64,000 nt of DNA from Halalkalicoccus sp. CGA53 (GCF_036429475.1 NZ_CP144125.1:2604001-2668000), one strand, 5' to 3'; positions 43,968 through 54,113 are shown, counted from the stretch's first letter. Made by a program: numbers and translations. Notes: generated by a model from the letters alone, not told the origin.

Positions 43968-45233
43968 CTACAGCTCCAGCGCGTTCGAGAACACCCCGTA
44001 GTTCTGGTTGCCCACGACCTCGGTTCGGTGGTCGCCGTCCCGGAAGAGGTGAAACACCGGCGTTCCCGGTACACCGGCGTCGATCGCCGCACCGACGTCA
44101 GTCGAGATGCGCCCGCTATGGGCCCCGTTCTCGACGTCGGATCGGACCGCCTCGGCGTCGACACCCGTCCCATCCAGGAACGAGACGACCTCGTCGAGGA
44201 CGCTCCCCTCGGACAGCGAACCCTGCCGGGAGAAGAGGTGACTCTTCAGCTCCCAGAACGCCGACTCGCTCCGGTCGTACGTCGCCCAGAGCGCCAGGAT
44301 CGCGGTCTCGGCCCACTCGGCGGTCGAGGGGATCCCGCGCCAGACGTAGGAGAGTTCGCCCGCGTCCATGTGCGAGCGGAGCTCCCGGTAGGCCCCCTGC
44401 TCGAACTCCGCGCAGTTCGGACACGACGGGTCGTCGAACGCGACGATCACCGCCTGCGCCGCGCTCGGCGACGGCCCCCGGACCGGCGACTGTCCGATCC
44501 CCTGCGCCGACGGGTGGTCGGGATCGATACCCTGGCCCTCCCCGTCGTCTTCCTCCTCTTCCTCGTCGCCGTCATCGTCCGCGTCGCTTTCGTCCTCCGA
44601 GTCGTCCGTCGTCCCGTCGTCGTCCCCTCCCTCCCCTGGCGTGTCCTCTTCCGGCGTCTCGGTTTCTTCTTCCGGGGTCTCGGTCTCCTCTTCAGGGGTT
44701 TCCGGTTCTTCCTCCGGAGTCTCCGTCTCCTCTTCTTCCGGCGTCTCGGTTTCTTCTTCCGGCGTCTCCGTCTCCAGGTCGGGCGTCTCCGTCTCCTCTT
44801 CCGGCGTTTCGGTCTCCTCTTCAGGGGTCTCGTTTTCTTCCTCAGGTGTTTCGGCTTCCTGCTCGGGCGTCTCGGTTTCCGATTCGGGCGTCTCTGTCCC
44901 CTCCTCGCCGGAGTCCTCGGGTGTTTCCGCCTCGGGGGGCTCAGTCTCCCCGTCGCCGGTGTCGTCCGAACTCCCCTCGGACGTCTCCGGAGTCTCCTCC
45001 CCGCCCTCCGACGGCTCCTGGCCGTCGTCCGTCGTTTCGTCGGCCTCGTCAGCGTCCTCGCGGTACTCCTCTAGGTCACCCGCGTCGATCGGGTCGAAGT
45101 CACCGTCCCCGTCCTCGTCGGCACAGCCGGCCGTCGCAGCCGCCACACCCCCCGTCAGGAGGAGGAACGTCCGCCGCCTGACAGATACGCCGTCACGTAC
45201 CGTTCGCCACTTCGGAAGGTCCTCGCGTCTCAC
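43968..45233 (-). CDS. secreted DsbA-like thioredoxin-fold lipoprotein
   Basis: A protein of about 421 residues. A Tat-type signal VRRRTFLLLTGGVAAATAG and lipobox TAGCAD are followed by a long acidic, low-complexity linker of repeated ETPEEETE units and then a DsbA-type domain. The redox motif is CPNC in DDPSCPNCAEFEQGAYREL, and the cis-proline loop is GVPGTPVFHLF. It should act outside the cell in disulfide exchange. The GTG at 45233 is chosen because acttatcc (minus strand, 45258-45265) is 25-32 bp upstream; the frame itself opens at 45296. Confidence 0.8.
   Translation of the reverse strand: MRREDLPKWRTVRDGVSVRRRTFLLLTGGVAAATAGCADEDGDGDFDPIDAGDLEEYREDADEADETTDDGQEPSEGGEETPETSEGSSDDTGDGETEPPEAETPEDSGEEGTETPESETETPEQEAETPEEENETPEEETETPEEETETPDLETETPEEETETPEEEETETPEEEPETPEEETETPEEETETPEEDTPGEGGDDDGTTDDSEDESDADDDGDEEEEEDDGEGQGIDPDHPSAQGIGQSPVRGPSPSAAQAVIVAFDDPSCPNCAEFEQGAYRELRSHMDAGELSYVWRGIPSTAEWAETAILALWATYDRSESAFWELKSHLFSRQGSLSEGSVLDEVVSFLDGTGVDAEAVRSDVENGAHSGRISTDVGAAIDAGVPGTPVFHLFRDGDHRTEVVGNQNYGVFSNALEL
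44636..44930 (-). repeat. low-complexity repeat coding for ETPEEETE units
   Basis: About ten imperfect 24-bp units encode the peptide ETPEEETE and variants, separating the lipid anchor from the thioredoxin domain. Units vary at third codon positions, so this is older than the repeat at 38200. Confidence 0.75.
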
Positions 45234-45477
45234 TGGACCTACCCAGAGCCTTCGCGGGGATAAGTTGGCTCCCTGCCGGAGATACTGCCGGCTCACGCGC
45301 GATCACCCTCGAATCCCGTATCGACGCCCCGGACGTCGCGTCGGGCCCGGAACTGCGATCGGGCCGGTAGCTCTCGAGACGTGGATAGAGAGGGATATCT
45401 CCGAGATCTGGATCGACCGGTACGAGAGAGGGACCGTGCTCGGTCCGGCCATCGCGAGTCTCCGGCGGTTCGAGTCG

Positions 45478-46440
45478 CTATCGGATGCCCATCGCCTCGA
45501 TCTGTTCCTGGTACCGGTTGCGGATCGTGACCTCGGTCACCTGCGCGACGTCGGCGACCTCGCGCTGGGTCTTCTTCTCGTTACAGAGCAGCGACGCGGC
45601 GTAGATCGCCGCGGCGGCGAACCCCGTCGGCGACTTGCCCGAGAGCAGCCCCTTCTCGGTGGAGACGGAGATGATCTCGTTGGCCTTCGACTGGACCTCC
45701 TCGCTCAGTTCGAGCTCCGAGGAGAACCGTGGGACGTACGCCTTCGGGTCGACCGGGCGCATCTCGAGGCCGAGCTCCTGGGAGATGTACCGGTAGGTCC
45801 GGCCGATCTCCTTTCGCTCGACGCGCGAGACCTCGCTGATCTCCTCGAGACTGCGCGGGATACCCTCCTTCCGGCAGGCGGCGTAGAGACAGCCGGTCGC
45901 GACGCCCTCGATCGACCGCCCACGGATGAGGTCCTCCTTGAGCGCGCGACGGTAGATGACGCTCGCCACCTCGCGAACCGAGCGCGGTACCCCCAGCGCG
46001 CTCGCCATCCGGTCGATCTCGCTGAGCGCGAACTGCAGGTTGCGCTCGCCGGCGTCCTTCGTCCGGATCCGCTCCTGCCACTTTCGCAACCGGTGCATCT
46101 GGCTTCGTTTCTCGGCGGAGATCGATCGGCCGTAGGCGTCCTTGTTCTTCCAGTCGATCTGTGTGGTGAGCCCCTTGTCGTGCATCGACTGGGTGATCGG
46201 CGCCCCCACACGGGACTTGCTCTGGCGTTCGGTGTGGTTGAACGCCCGCCACTCCGGGCCACGGTCGATGTTCGTCTCCTCGACGATCAGCCCACAGTCC
46301 GAACAGACGAGCTCGCCCTGATCCTCGCTCTTCAGCAGACGACCCGTGTTGCACTCCTCGCACAGCCGCTCGTTCTCCGTGGTCGCTGTCGATTCCGCCC
46401 GTTCCTCACCGCGCTCGTGCTCACGGATGGACTGTGTCAC
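45478..46440 (-). CDS. tfb: transcription initiation factor IIB (TFB)
   Basis: A 320-residue archaeal TFB that bridges TBP-bound promoters and RNA polymerase. The zinc ribbon uses Cys27, Cys30, Cys46 and Cys49. A B-finger/linker with RGPEWRAFNHTERQSKSRVGAP follows, then two cyclin-like repeats (about 125-215 and 220-315). The start is GTG 46440; ttaaag (minus-strand ctttaa, about 46468-46474) lies at leaderless distance. Haloarchaea carry several TFB genes with different promoter sets; this one has the full domain order and looks functional. Confidence 0.95.
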   Translation of the reverse strand: MTQSIREHERGEERAESTATTENERLCEECNTGRLLKSEDQGELVCSDCGLIVEETNIDRGPEWRAFNHTERQSKSRVGAPITQSMHDKGLTTQIDWKNKDAYGRSISAEKRSQMHRLRKWQERIRTKDAGERNLQFALSEIDRMASALGVPRSVREVASVIYRRALKEDLIRGRSIEGVATGCLYAACRKEGIPRSLEEISEVSRVERKEIGRTYRYISQELGLEMRPVDPKAYVPRFSSELELSEEVQSKANEIISVSTEKGLLSGKSPTGFAAAAIYAASLLCNEKKTQREVADVAQVTEVTIRNRYQEQIEAMGIR

Positions 46441-46610
46441 TATAGTCAGCTAGAAATTTCCCAGCCGCTTAAAGCCTCGCAATACCGAAAGGAGCGTCGA
46501 GACGAGCGAAGCAGGCTCGTCGAACTCTCCTCCTCCCTTCCGTGAGCGGCCCGAACGCCAGCGTCCGCCACGGTCGACCCCCCGGGTCCGGCGACGACAC
46601 ACGGCACTAA

Positions 46611-46885
46611 GTGGGCGAGTCGCGAGGGTCGTCCGCGAACGAAGAGATGCCGTCCGGCCCGGACGGCCCTCCGGTCGTCGGGAACTACCTCGCGTTCGTC
46701 CGCGAGCCGCTCGAGTTCATGACGCGCAGCGCCAGTCGCTACGGTGACATCGTCGCGTGGGAGGAGATCGACGGTCCGATCTACCAGCTGAATTACCCGA
46801 GCACATCGAGCACGTCCCCGTCCGGAACAACGAGCACTACATCAAAGGCGAGAGCTTCCAGCGGCCGCTCCAGCCGCTGCTGTAA
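46611..46885 (+). pseudogene. cytochrome P450 N-terminal fragment
   Basis: MPSGPDGPPVVGNYLAFVREPLEFMTRSASRYGDIVAWEEIDGPIYQLNYP is the usual P450 N-terminal region (proline-rich hinge, helix A, beta-1). One base is missing near 46799. In the next frame it continues EHIEHVPVRNNEHYIKGESFQRPLQPLL, the helix B region, and stops with TAA at 46883-46885. The heme-binding and catalytic parts are absent, so this is a remnant of about 90 residues. Confidence 0.75.
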
Positions 46886-47005
46886 GTCCATGTGAGATCG
46901 TACCGGGAGGGGATGAGGCGAACGACGACGTTCGACCCGCTCGCGACCGTGGCTCCGGACGCCCCCGACCGCAACAGCCATCTGCCGTCTGTGTGAGGCG
47001 TAGCC

Positions 47006-48274
47006 ATGCAGATCGACGAAGACCGTCTCCGCGAGGACATGCTGGCGAACGGTTCGTTTGGGCGCGTCGAGACCGAAGAGGGCCACGGTCGGACGGTGCT
47101 ACTGGGGTCCGACGCGGACCGGGAGGCACGAGAACGACTCGTCGCGATACTCGAATCGCTCGACATCGACGTCCGTATCGACGCCGTCGGGAACGTCGCG
47201 GGGCGGTGGGCGCCCGACGGCTGTGACCCCGACCGGGCGCCGGTCGCGATGGGGAGTCACCTCGATTCGGTCCCCGAGGGAGGGATCTTCGACGGGCCGC
47301 TCGGCGTCTACGCTGCGGTCGAGGCGGTCCGGGCGATGCAGGACGCTGGGATCGAGCCGGAGCGACCGATCGAGGTCGTCTCGTTCACCGAGGAGGAGGG
47401 CCAGCGATTCGACGTCGGGCTGCTCGGCTCGTCGGTCGCCACGGGCGAGCGATCGGTCTCGGAGGCACTCTCGCTGGCCGACGACGCGGGGACGACGCTG
47501 AGAGACCACCTGGAGGGGATCGGGTTCCACGGCGAGGGGCTCGTCGACGCGAGCGAGTGGGACGCCTGGCTCGAACTCCACGTCGAGCAGGCGACGCAGC
47601 TCGAGCGGGCGGGCGTCCCGGTCGGGGTCGTGAGCGCCATCACGGGGATCACGAACTGCGTCGTCGAGATCGAGGGCGAGGCGAACCACGCGGGCGGGAC
47701 ACGGATGGACGAACGGACCGACGCGCTGGTCGCCGCGAGCGCGTTCGCCGAAGACGTCGAACGGATCGCCCGCGAGGTGAGTGTGACCGAGAGCGAGGCC
47801 GCGGTCGCGACGGTGGGGTCGCTCTCGGTCGCGCCGAACGCGAGAAACGTCGTTCCCGGGTCGGTACGTCTCACGATCGACGTCCGCGACGTCGATCGGG
47901 CGGTGATGGACGAGGTGGTAGACAAGGCACGTTCGAGCCTCGCGCGCATCGACCGCGAGCGCGGGACCGAATCGACGCTCACGCGCTACCGGACCGTCCT
48001 GCCGACCCCGATGAGCGAGCGGTGTCGCGCCGCACTCACCGACGCGGCGGACCGGCACGGGATCGAGCACCTGGAGCTTCCCTCGGGTGGCGGTCACGAC
48101 ACGATGGCCGTCGCGTCGGTCACCGACGCGGGTCTCCTGTTCGCCCCCTCGAAGGACGGGATCTCGCACTCGCCCCGTGAGTGGACCGACTGGGAGGACT
48201 GCGCTCGGGCGGCGCAGGTGCTCGCCGACGCGGCTGCGAGGCTCGCGGGCGCGACGCCGGACGACGGAGCCTGA
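47006..48274 (+). CDS. hyuC: M20-type N-carbamoyl amino acid/allantoate amidohydrolase
   Basis: A 422-residue zinc-dependent amidase of the hydantoinase/carbamoylase family. Metal motifs: GSHLDSVPEGGIFDGPLGV (about 83-101), FTEEEGQRF (Glu pair), ELHVEQ (His) and the late SGGGHDTM His. A dimerisation domain (about 210-330, VEIEGEANHAGGTRMDERTDA) sits between. It hydrolyses N-carbamoyl amino acids, allantoate or ureidoglycolate, releasing ammonia and CO2. It lies upstream of a nucleoside-type importer, fitting nitrogen recovery from purine breakdown. Confidence 0.85.
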   Translation: MQIDEDRLREDMLANGSFGRVETEEGHGRTVLLGSDADREARERLVAILESLDIDVRIDAVGNVAGRWAPDGCDPDRAPVAMGSHLDSVPEGGIFDGPLGVYAAVEAVRAMQDAGIEPERPIEVVSFTEEEGQRFDVGLLGSSVATGERSVSEALSLADDAGTTLRDHLEGIGFHGEGLVDASEWDAWLELHVEQATQLERAGVPVGVVSAITGITNCVVEIEGEANHAGGTRMDERTDALVAASAFAEDVERIAREVSVTESEAAVATVGSLSVAPNARNVVPGSVRLTIDVRDVDRAVMDEVVDKARSSLARIDRERGTESTLTRYRTVLPTPMSERCRAALTDAADRHGIEHLELPSGGGHDTMAVASVTDAGLLFAPSKDGISHSPREWTDWEDCARAAQVLADAAARLAGATPDDGA

Positions 48275-49032
48275 GTCACGCTCCCTCGGGTGCGAGACGG
48301 TCGGCCTCGGTACGACGGCCGGTCAGGCCTCGCCCCGGCCGGATCGCCCCTCCCCGCCGCCCATCCCGACGCGCTCCCCGTCGGCGTCCTCGTCCTCCTC
48401 CGTCTCTGACGACGGCTCTGCTCCGTTGCAGGCGACCACCCGGAGCGAGAGAACCGTCGACTGGCGGTAGAGCGCCATCCTCGTGGGCGGTCCCGTTCCC
48501 GCGTCACGCCGTGTTCGCGATCGGTCGGTGCCACCCGCCTCAGGCGAGGTGCCTCCCCGGTCGGCACACCACCCGTGATCCCACGTCATCCGGGTGGCCC
48601 ATTCTCGGGGCTTCATGTAAACGTTGTTATGAATAGTGCAGCGGGTGGCGATATCGAACTCAGAGGGGTGCGTTCTCGTCGGAACGCATGTCAGCGTCGG
48701 GGGATAGCGAACGGCGCTACGCGCCCCCATTCTCCGGCACCCTCTTCGAGGACGTCCGGTGACAGGAACCGATACGGGATCTGATACGCGGAGCTGTGGC
48801 CGATCGGATCGACCGCGGGCGCTCACGGGAGCCGGCCGGGTGGTGCCGAGGCAGGCGCTTCTGCGTCCGAAGGACAGGATCACGTCCGTCACCGGGCTCC
48901 GAGATGAGAGGCGACCCGTCGTTCGAAAACCTCCCGTGGCTAGAGGAGGAAACCGGCGCCCGAAGGCCGTGCCGGTATCGTCGTATCAAACAGCGAAAAC
49001 TACTTGACCGAGGAGTCTGAAACGTCACAATC
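48275..49032. other. 758-bp intergenic stretch, no gene supported
   Basis: Open frames here are short and lack promoters. A 7-bp-stem hairpin TGCGTTC-TCGTCG-GAACGCA lies at 48669-48688. The right end holds aaaactact (about 48996-49004), a possible promoter element for the binding protein at 49033. A 51-codon minus frame at 48323-48478 is not convincing. Confidence 0.5.
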
Positions 49033-50241
49033 ATGGCACGTACCGACGGACCTGCGGAGGAAACGGGGGGAGGTCGCGACGCCGTCACCACGCGGCGAAC
49101 CGTACTGACGACGGGGGCCGCGCTCGGCGGCGTGACCCTCGTGGGGTGTATCGGGGACGACGGCGACGACGACCCGGCCGACGCCGACGACGACCCGGCC
49201 GACGCCGACGGGGAGGTGGCGGACGACGCCGCGGACGACACGGACGACGCGGACGACGGCGACGACCCGGAGGGGGACGTCCAGGTCGCGATCATCTCGA
49301 GCGACGCGGGCTTCGGGGACAACGCGTTCAACGACAACGCCGTCGAGGGGCTCGAACAGGCCGAGGACGACTTCGGCATCGAGATCACCCGGGTCGAGGA
49401 GACCGAGACCGCAGAGTTCGCCGCGAGACAGGAGGAGCTCGCCGCCGACGGCTCGTTCGACCTGATCGTCATGGTCGGCTACCAGCACTACGAGGGACTG
49501 GTCGAACACTCCGAGGCGTACCCCGACCAGTACTGGATGCTGATCAACGACCACGTCGAGGGCGCGGAGAACGTCTCGGGCTGGATCGAGATGAACAACG
49601 AGATGTCGTTCCTCGCGGGCGTTGCGGCCGGCACGCTCACCCGAGAGGAGATCGAACACGGCGACAGCGAGACGGACCCCGACGAGGGCGTCGTCGGCTT
49701 CGCGGGGGGCGAGGACATCGACCTGATCAACGCGTTCGAGCAGTCGTACGTCGAGGGCGTCGAGTGGGTCGACGACGGCGTCGACGTGCTCACCGGCTAC
49801 GGCGGGAGCTTCTCGGACTCGGAGGCGCTCTCGGAGGTCGCGAGCTCGCAGTTCGACGACGGGGCGGACATCGTCTGGCACGCGGCGGCCGCCGCGGGTG
49901 CGGGCGCGTTCTCCGCCGCCCAGGACAGCGGCCGGTTCGCGCTGGGCGTCGACAGCGACCAGTCGGTCGCCGACGACCAGTACGCCGACGTCATCCTCGG
50001 CTCCGCGATCAAGGCGCTCAACGAGGCGACGTACATGGTCACGGAGGCGGTCGTCGAGGACAGCTGGGAGGACGTCTCCGGCGAGCAGAACCTCAGCATC
50101 GAGAACGAGGGGATCGACTTCGTCGTCGGCCAGGAGTTCGAGGGGGAGCTGCCCGACTCGCTCGACGAGAACATCGAGGCGGCCAGACAGGCGTTCATCG
50201 ACGGCGAGATCGACCTCACCTGCGGCCCGACGGGCTGCTGA
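49033..50241 (+). CDS. BMP family (nucleoside-type) ABC substrate-binding lipoprotein
   Basis: A 402-residue lipoprotein of the Bmp/PnrA family. A Tat-type signal (TTRRTVLTTGAALGG) leads to lipobox TLVGCIG (about 34-40) and an Asp-rich linker. The mature domain shows VAIISSDAGFGDNAFNDNAVEGL, LIVMVGYQHYEGL and GADIVWHAAAAAGAGAFSAA, the fold that binds purine or other nucleosides. It starts a four-gene importer cluster; the ATPase gene follows 115 bp later. Confidence 0.9.
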   Translation: MARTDGPAEETGGGRDAVTTRRTVLTTGAALGGVTLVGCIGDDGDDDPADADDDPADADGEVADDAADDTDDADDGDDPEGDVQVAIISSDAGFGDNAFNDNAVEGLEQAEDDFGIEITRVEETETAEFAARQEELAADGSFDLIVMVGYQHYEGLVEHSEAYPDQYWMLINDHVEGAENVSGWIEMNNEMSFLAGVAAGTLTREEIEHGDSETDPDEGVVGFAGGEDIDLINAFEQSYVEGVEWVDDGVDVLTGYGGSFSDSEALSEVASSQFDDGADIVWHAAAAAGAGAFSAAQDSGRFALGVDSDQSVADDQYADVILGSAIKALNEATYMVTEAVVEDSWEDVSGEQNLSIENEGIDFVVGQEFEGELPDSLDENIEAARQAFIDGEIDLTCGPTGC

Positions 50242-50356
50242 CAGGGGGTCGACCGCCGCATGTCTTCAGAACGCCTGCCGGTACGGCGACCGACCGGTCG
50301 GAGATCCGTCGAATGACGCGACACGCACTGGCCGCACCACCGGCGGAGGGACGGAC

Positions 50357-51925
50357 GTGAGCGACGATCGACCCGCGGTGCGTCTGGAGGGGATCACCAA
50401 GACGTTCGGCGACGTCGTCGCGAACGAGGCCGTCGACTTCACCCTCGAACGGGGGGAGGTCCACGCGCTACTCGGCGAGAACGGCTCCGGAAAGACGACG
50501 CTGATGAGCGTCCTCTACGGGCTCTACGACCAGGACGAGGGGACGATCGTCGTCGACGGCGAGCCCCGTACCTTCGACTCCCCGCAGGACGCGATGGCGG
50601 CGGGGATCGGCATGATCCACCAGCACTTCCAGCTGGTGGCGCCGATGACAGTCCTCCAGAACGTCGTCCTGGGCACCGAGCCGACGCGGAGCGGGCTGGT
50701 CGACGAGGCGGCGGCGAGAGAACGGATCGAGGAGATCTGTTCGCGCTACGGCTTCGACGTCGATCGATGGCTCGACACGCCGGTCGAGGAGCTCGACCTC
50801 GGGACGCGCCAGCGCGTCGAGATCGTGAAGAGCCTCTACCGGGGCGCGGAGATACTCGTCTTCGACGAGCCGACGGCGGTGCTCACCCCGCAGGAAGTCG
50901 ACGGGCTGATGGGGCTGCTGGAGGACCTCCGGGGGGCCGGTCGGTCGATCGTCTTCATCTCGCACAAGCTCGACGAGGTGCTCGCGGCGGCCGACCGGAT
51001 CACCGTCCTCCGGGACGGGCGGGCGATCGGCACCGTGAACGCGGCGGAGACGACCGAGTCCGAGCTGGCGCGGATGATGGTCGGCAGGGACGTCCTGTTC
51101 GACCGGCGGCCCCGGGAGACCAGTCCCGGAGAGCCCGTCCTCGAGGTCGAGGGGCTCCGCGTCGACGGCGACCGCGGCCGCGAGCGGGTCGGCGGGGTGA
51201 GCGTCACCGTGCGAGAACGGGAGATCCTCGGCATCGCGGGGGTGCAGGGCAACGGTCAGACGGAGCTGGTCGAGGCGCTGACCGGGATCAGACCCGTCGC
51301 CGCCGGTACGATCCGGTTCGAGGGGAGAGAGATCACCGACACGAGCCGGCGCGAGCGCATCGAGGCCGGCATCGCGTACGTCCCCGAGGACAGACAGACC
51401 GACGGGCTGGTCCAGCGTTACGACCTGGTGCGTAACGCGCTGCTCGGCAACCAGACGATCACGCCCTACGCCCGGGACGGCTGGCTCCACTGGCCGAGCG
51501 TCGCCGAACACGCCGAGTCGATCGTCGACGAGTTCGACGTCCAGACCTCCGGAACGGGCGCCGCCGCGAGGTCGCTCTCCGGGGGCAACCAGCAGAAGTT
51601 CATCGTCGGACGCGAGATCGGCCACGACCCCGAGCTGATGGTCGCCTCACACCCGACCCGCGGGGTCGACATCGGCTCGATCGAGTTCATCCACGACCGG
51701 CTGCTCGAGCTTCGCGACGAGGGACTGGGCGTCGTCGTCGTCTCCTCGAAACTCGACGAGGTCCGGAAGCTCTCGGATCGGATCGCGGTCATGTACGACG
51801 GCGAGTTCATCGACACGGTCGACCCGGAGGCGGTGAGCGAGGAGGAGCTCGGCCTCCTGATGGCCGGACACACGCTCGGGGACGGATCGACCGGGAGCGA
51901 GCCCGACGTCGAGGTGGAGCCGTGA
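50357..51925 (+). CDS. ABC transporter ATP-binding protein, double ATPase (BMP type)
   Basis: A 522-residue protein with two ATPase domains. The first has GENGSGKTT, signature LGTRQRVEI and VFDEPTAVLTPQE. The second has the altered Walker A GVQGNGQTE, signature LSGGNQQKF and ASHPTRGVDIGS in place of a normal Walker B. This one active/one degenerate layout is normal for sugar and nucleoside importers. The GTG at 50357 (VSDDRPAVRLEG) is the sensible start. Its TGA overlaps the next GTG by 4 bp. Confidence 0.9.
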   Translation: MSDDRPAVRLEGITKTFGDVVANEAVDFTLERGEVHALLGENGSGKTTLMSVLYGLYDQDEGTIVVDGEPRTFDSPQDAMAAGIGMIHQHFQLVAPMTVLQNVVLGTEPTRSGLVDEAAARERIEEICSRYGFDVDRWLDTPVEELDLGTRQRVEIVKSLYRGAEILVFDEPTAVLTPQEVDGLMGLLEDLRGAGRSIVFISHKLDEVLAAADRITVLRDGRAIGTVNAAETTESELARMMVGRDVLFDRRPRETSPGEPVLEVEGLRVDGDRGRERVGGVSVTVREREILGIAGVQGNGQTELVEALTGIRPVAAGTIRFEGREITDTSRRERIEAGIAYVPEDRQTDGLVQRYDLVRNALLGNQTITPYARDGWLHWPSVAEHAESIVDEFDVQTSGTGAAARSLSGGNQQKFIVGREIGHDPELMVASHPTRGVDIGSIEFIHDRLLELRDEGLGVVVVSSKLDEVRKLSDRIAVMYDGEFIDTVDPEAVSEEELGLLMAGHTLGDGSTGSEPDVEVEP

Positions 51926-53061
51926 GCGGCGATCCCCCGAGCGGGGGTCGGCTGCGGTCGACGCTCGACCGGGCCGCCGACCGCATGCTGGACGCGTCGG
52001 TCTACGAGCGGATCGGCATCGCCGTGGGCTCGACCGGTCTCGCGCTCCTCTGTGGGCTGGCGATCGTGGCGCTGGCGGGCTACGATCCGGCCCGCTTCGC
52101 CACCCAGCTCGTCGTCGGCTCGTTCGGGAGCGAGCGGGCGTTCGCGCGGACGCTGCAGTTCACGACGCTGTTCATCCTCGCGGGCGTCGCCGTCGCCATC
52201 GCGTTCCGCGCCGGCGTGTTCAACATCGGTGTGCAGGGACAGCTGATCTTCGGCGGTATCGCCTGCGTGCTCTCGATCGTCTGGCTCGCGCCGTACCTCC
52301 CCGACGGGACGGCCGGCGGGGTCGTGTTGATACTCGTGGGTCTGGTCGCCTCCGCCGTCGCCGGCGGGCTCTACGCGGCGCTTCCCGGTGCGCTGAAGGC
52401 GTACTACGGCGCGAACGAGATCATCACGACGATCATGCTGAACTTCGTCGCCATCGGGGTCGTCGGCTGGGCGGTCGACGGACCGCTCCGCCCGGACGAC
52501 GCGCGATCGGTTCGCACCGAGTACCTCCCCGAGAACGTCGGCTTCCCCCAACTCCTCTTCGAGTACCCGAGCTTCTCGCTCGTCGGGCTCGGCCTCGCGC
52601 TCGCGGTCGTCGTCGTTATCTCGGTGGTCGCGACCCGGACGAGCTTCGGCTACGACATGATGACGAGCGGCTACCAGCTTCGGGCGGCGACCTACTCGGG
52701 GGTCGACGCGAGACGGATGATCGTCCAGACGATGACGCTCTCGGGGATGGTCGCCGGGCTGGTCGGTGCGGTGTTCGCGATCATGGTCCAGGGCTACTTC
52801 ATCGATCCCTCCGGGCTGGGCACGTACGGCTTCGACGCGATCGCCGTCAGCCTGCTCGCCGCGAACAACCCTCTGGGAGTGGTCCCCGCGGCGCTGCTGT
52901 TCGGCGCGCTCGACTCCGCGAGCTCGCACGTCCAGATCCATAGCGAGGTGCCCGTCCAGCTGATCGACGGGATCGTCGGCCTCGTCGTCCTGTTCGTCGC
53001 CGCCCCCGAACTCTTCCGGATGATCGCCGAACGGACCGGCCTCGGGGGTGATCGCCGGTGA
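51922..53061 (+). CDS. ABC transporter permease (BMP/nucleoside type) 1
   Basis: A 379-residue permease with about nine to ten membrane segments. FRAGVFNIGVQGQLIFGG is the conserved cytoplasmic-loop motif of this permease class, and YGANEIITTIMLNFVAIG follows. GTG start with 4-bp overlaps at both ends. With the next gene it forms the heterodimeric channel for the BMP binding protein. Confidence 0.9.
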   Translation: MSGDPPSGGRLRSTLDRAADRMLDASVYERIGIAVGSTGLALLCGLAIVALAGYDPARFATQLVVGSFGSERAFARTLQFTTLFILAGVAVAIAFRAGVFNIGVQGQLIFGGIACVLSIVWLAPYLPDGTAGGVVLILVGLVASAVAGGLYAALPGALKAYYGANEIITTIMLNFVAIGVVGWAVDGPLRPDDARSVRTEYLPENVGFPQLLFEYPSFSLVGLGLALAVVVVISVVATRTSFGYDMMTSGYQLRAATYSGVDARRMIVQTMTLSGMVAGLVGAVFAIMVQGYFIDPSGLGTYGFDAIAVSLLAANNPLGVVPAALLFGALDSASSHVQIHSEVPVQLIDGIVGLVVLFVAAPELFRMIAERTGLGGDRR

Positions 53062-54113
53062 GCCTGGCGGAGCTCTCCGCCCGGCGGGGCGTCCGCCTCG
53101 GCGGGCTCGGCCTGCTCGGCGCGGTCGCGCTCGGTGGCGCTCTCGTGGTCCTGTTCGACGTCCCGCTGGGACGGATCGTCACCGTCGGCTTCGTCAACCG
53201 GACGCTGCTGGCCGCGTCGCCGATCGCGCTCGCGGCGATCGGCGGGCTCTACGCCGAGAAGAGCGGCGTGTTCAACATCGGCCTCGAGGGGTTCATGATC
53301 TTCGGGGCGATCAGCGCCGCGGCCGTGCTCTACGGCCTGGGCGGGACCGATCCCACACAGCTCCACGTCTGGGGGGCGGTCGTCGCCGCGGTCGCGTTCT
53401 CTGTCGCGCTCACCGCCGGCTACGCGGTGCTCCTCATCCGGTACAGGGCCGACCAGATCGTCGCGGGACTGGCCGTCTGGTTCATGGGCCTCGGGTTCGC
53501 GCCCTTCGCCGCCTCGCTGATCTGGGGGACGGTACGGAGCCCGGGGCTCACGAGGGTCACCCACTACTCGCTGCCGTACCTCGTCGAGTTCCCGGTCGTC
53601 GGCCCGATCCTCTTCCGGCAGTCGCCGTTCGTCGTGCTCACCGCCCTCCTCGTCGCCGTCTCCTGGGTGGTTCTCTACCGGACGAGATACGGCTACTGGA
53701 TCCAGGCCGCCGGCGACAACCCGGAGGCGCTCGACACCGCGGGCGTGAACGTCAACCGCGTCCGGTACGCGACGGTGATCTTCTCGGGCGTGATGGCCGG
53801 CCTCGGCGGGGCGGTGTTGCTCGCGCACGCGGGGAACTTCATCGGGACCGGCGACACGATGGTCGACGGCCGCGGCTGGATCGCCATCGTCGCCTACCTC
53901 TTCGGCAACTACAACCCGCTGGGTGCGGCCGCCGCGGCGCTACTGTTCGGCGGCCTCGACATGCTTCAGGTGCAGTTCCAGACGGCCGACATCGCGGTCT
54001 CGGGTCGGCTCATGGGGCTCGCCCCGTACGTCGGCGTGATCGTCGTCCTCACGATCTGGGGGAAGACGCGGATGCCCGCGTCGGTCGGCGAGCCCTACGA
54101 GAGCGAGGACTGA
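53058..54113 (+). CDS. ABC transporter permease (BMP/nucleoside type) 2
   Basis: A 351-residue permease partner with about eight to nine membrane segments and the class motif AEKSGVFNIGLEGFMIFGA. GTG start at 53058 overlaps the previous stop by 4 bp. The last codon is followed by TGA, whose final A is the first base of a 100-bp mobile element, so the natural 3' end of this operon has been replaced. Confidence 0.9.
   Translation: MSLAELSARRGVRLGGLGLLGAVALGGALVVLFDVPLGRIVTVGFVNRTLLAASPIALAAIGGLYAEKSGVFNIGLEGFMIFGAISAAAVLYGLGGTDPTQLHVWGAVVAAVAFSVALTAGYAVLLIRYRADQIVAGLAVWFMGLGFAPFAASLIWGTVRSPGLTRVTHYSLPYLVEFPVVGPILFRQSPFVVLTALLVAVSWVVLYRTRYGYWIQAAGDNPEALDTAGVNVNRVRYATVIFSGVMAGLGGAVLLAHAGNFIGTGDTMVDGRGWIAIVAYLFGNYNPLGAAAAALLFGGLDMLQVQFQTADIAVSGRLMGLAPYVGVIVVLTIWGKTRMPASVGEPYESED

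Noticed and set aside
48323-48478. 51-codon minus-strand ORF after the carbamoylase gene
   Set aside because: No promoter-like sequence, no recognisable family and a low-complexity tail, so it is not supported as a gene.
49898-50356. Open frame upstream of the BMP-type ATPase start
   Set aside because: It overlaps the end of the binding-protein gene in another frame and is Arg/Ser-rich. The ATPase begins at GTG 50357.
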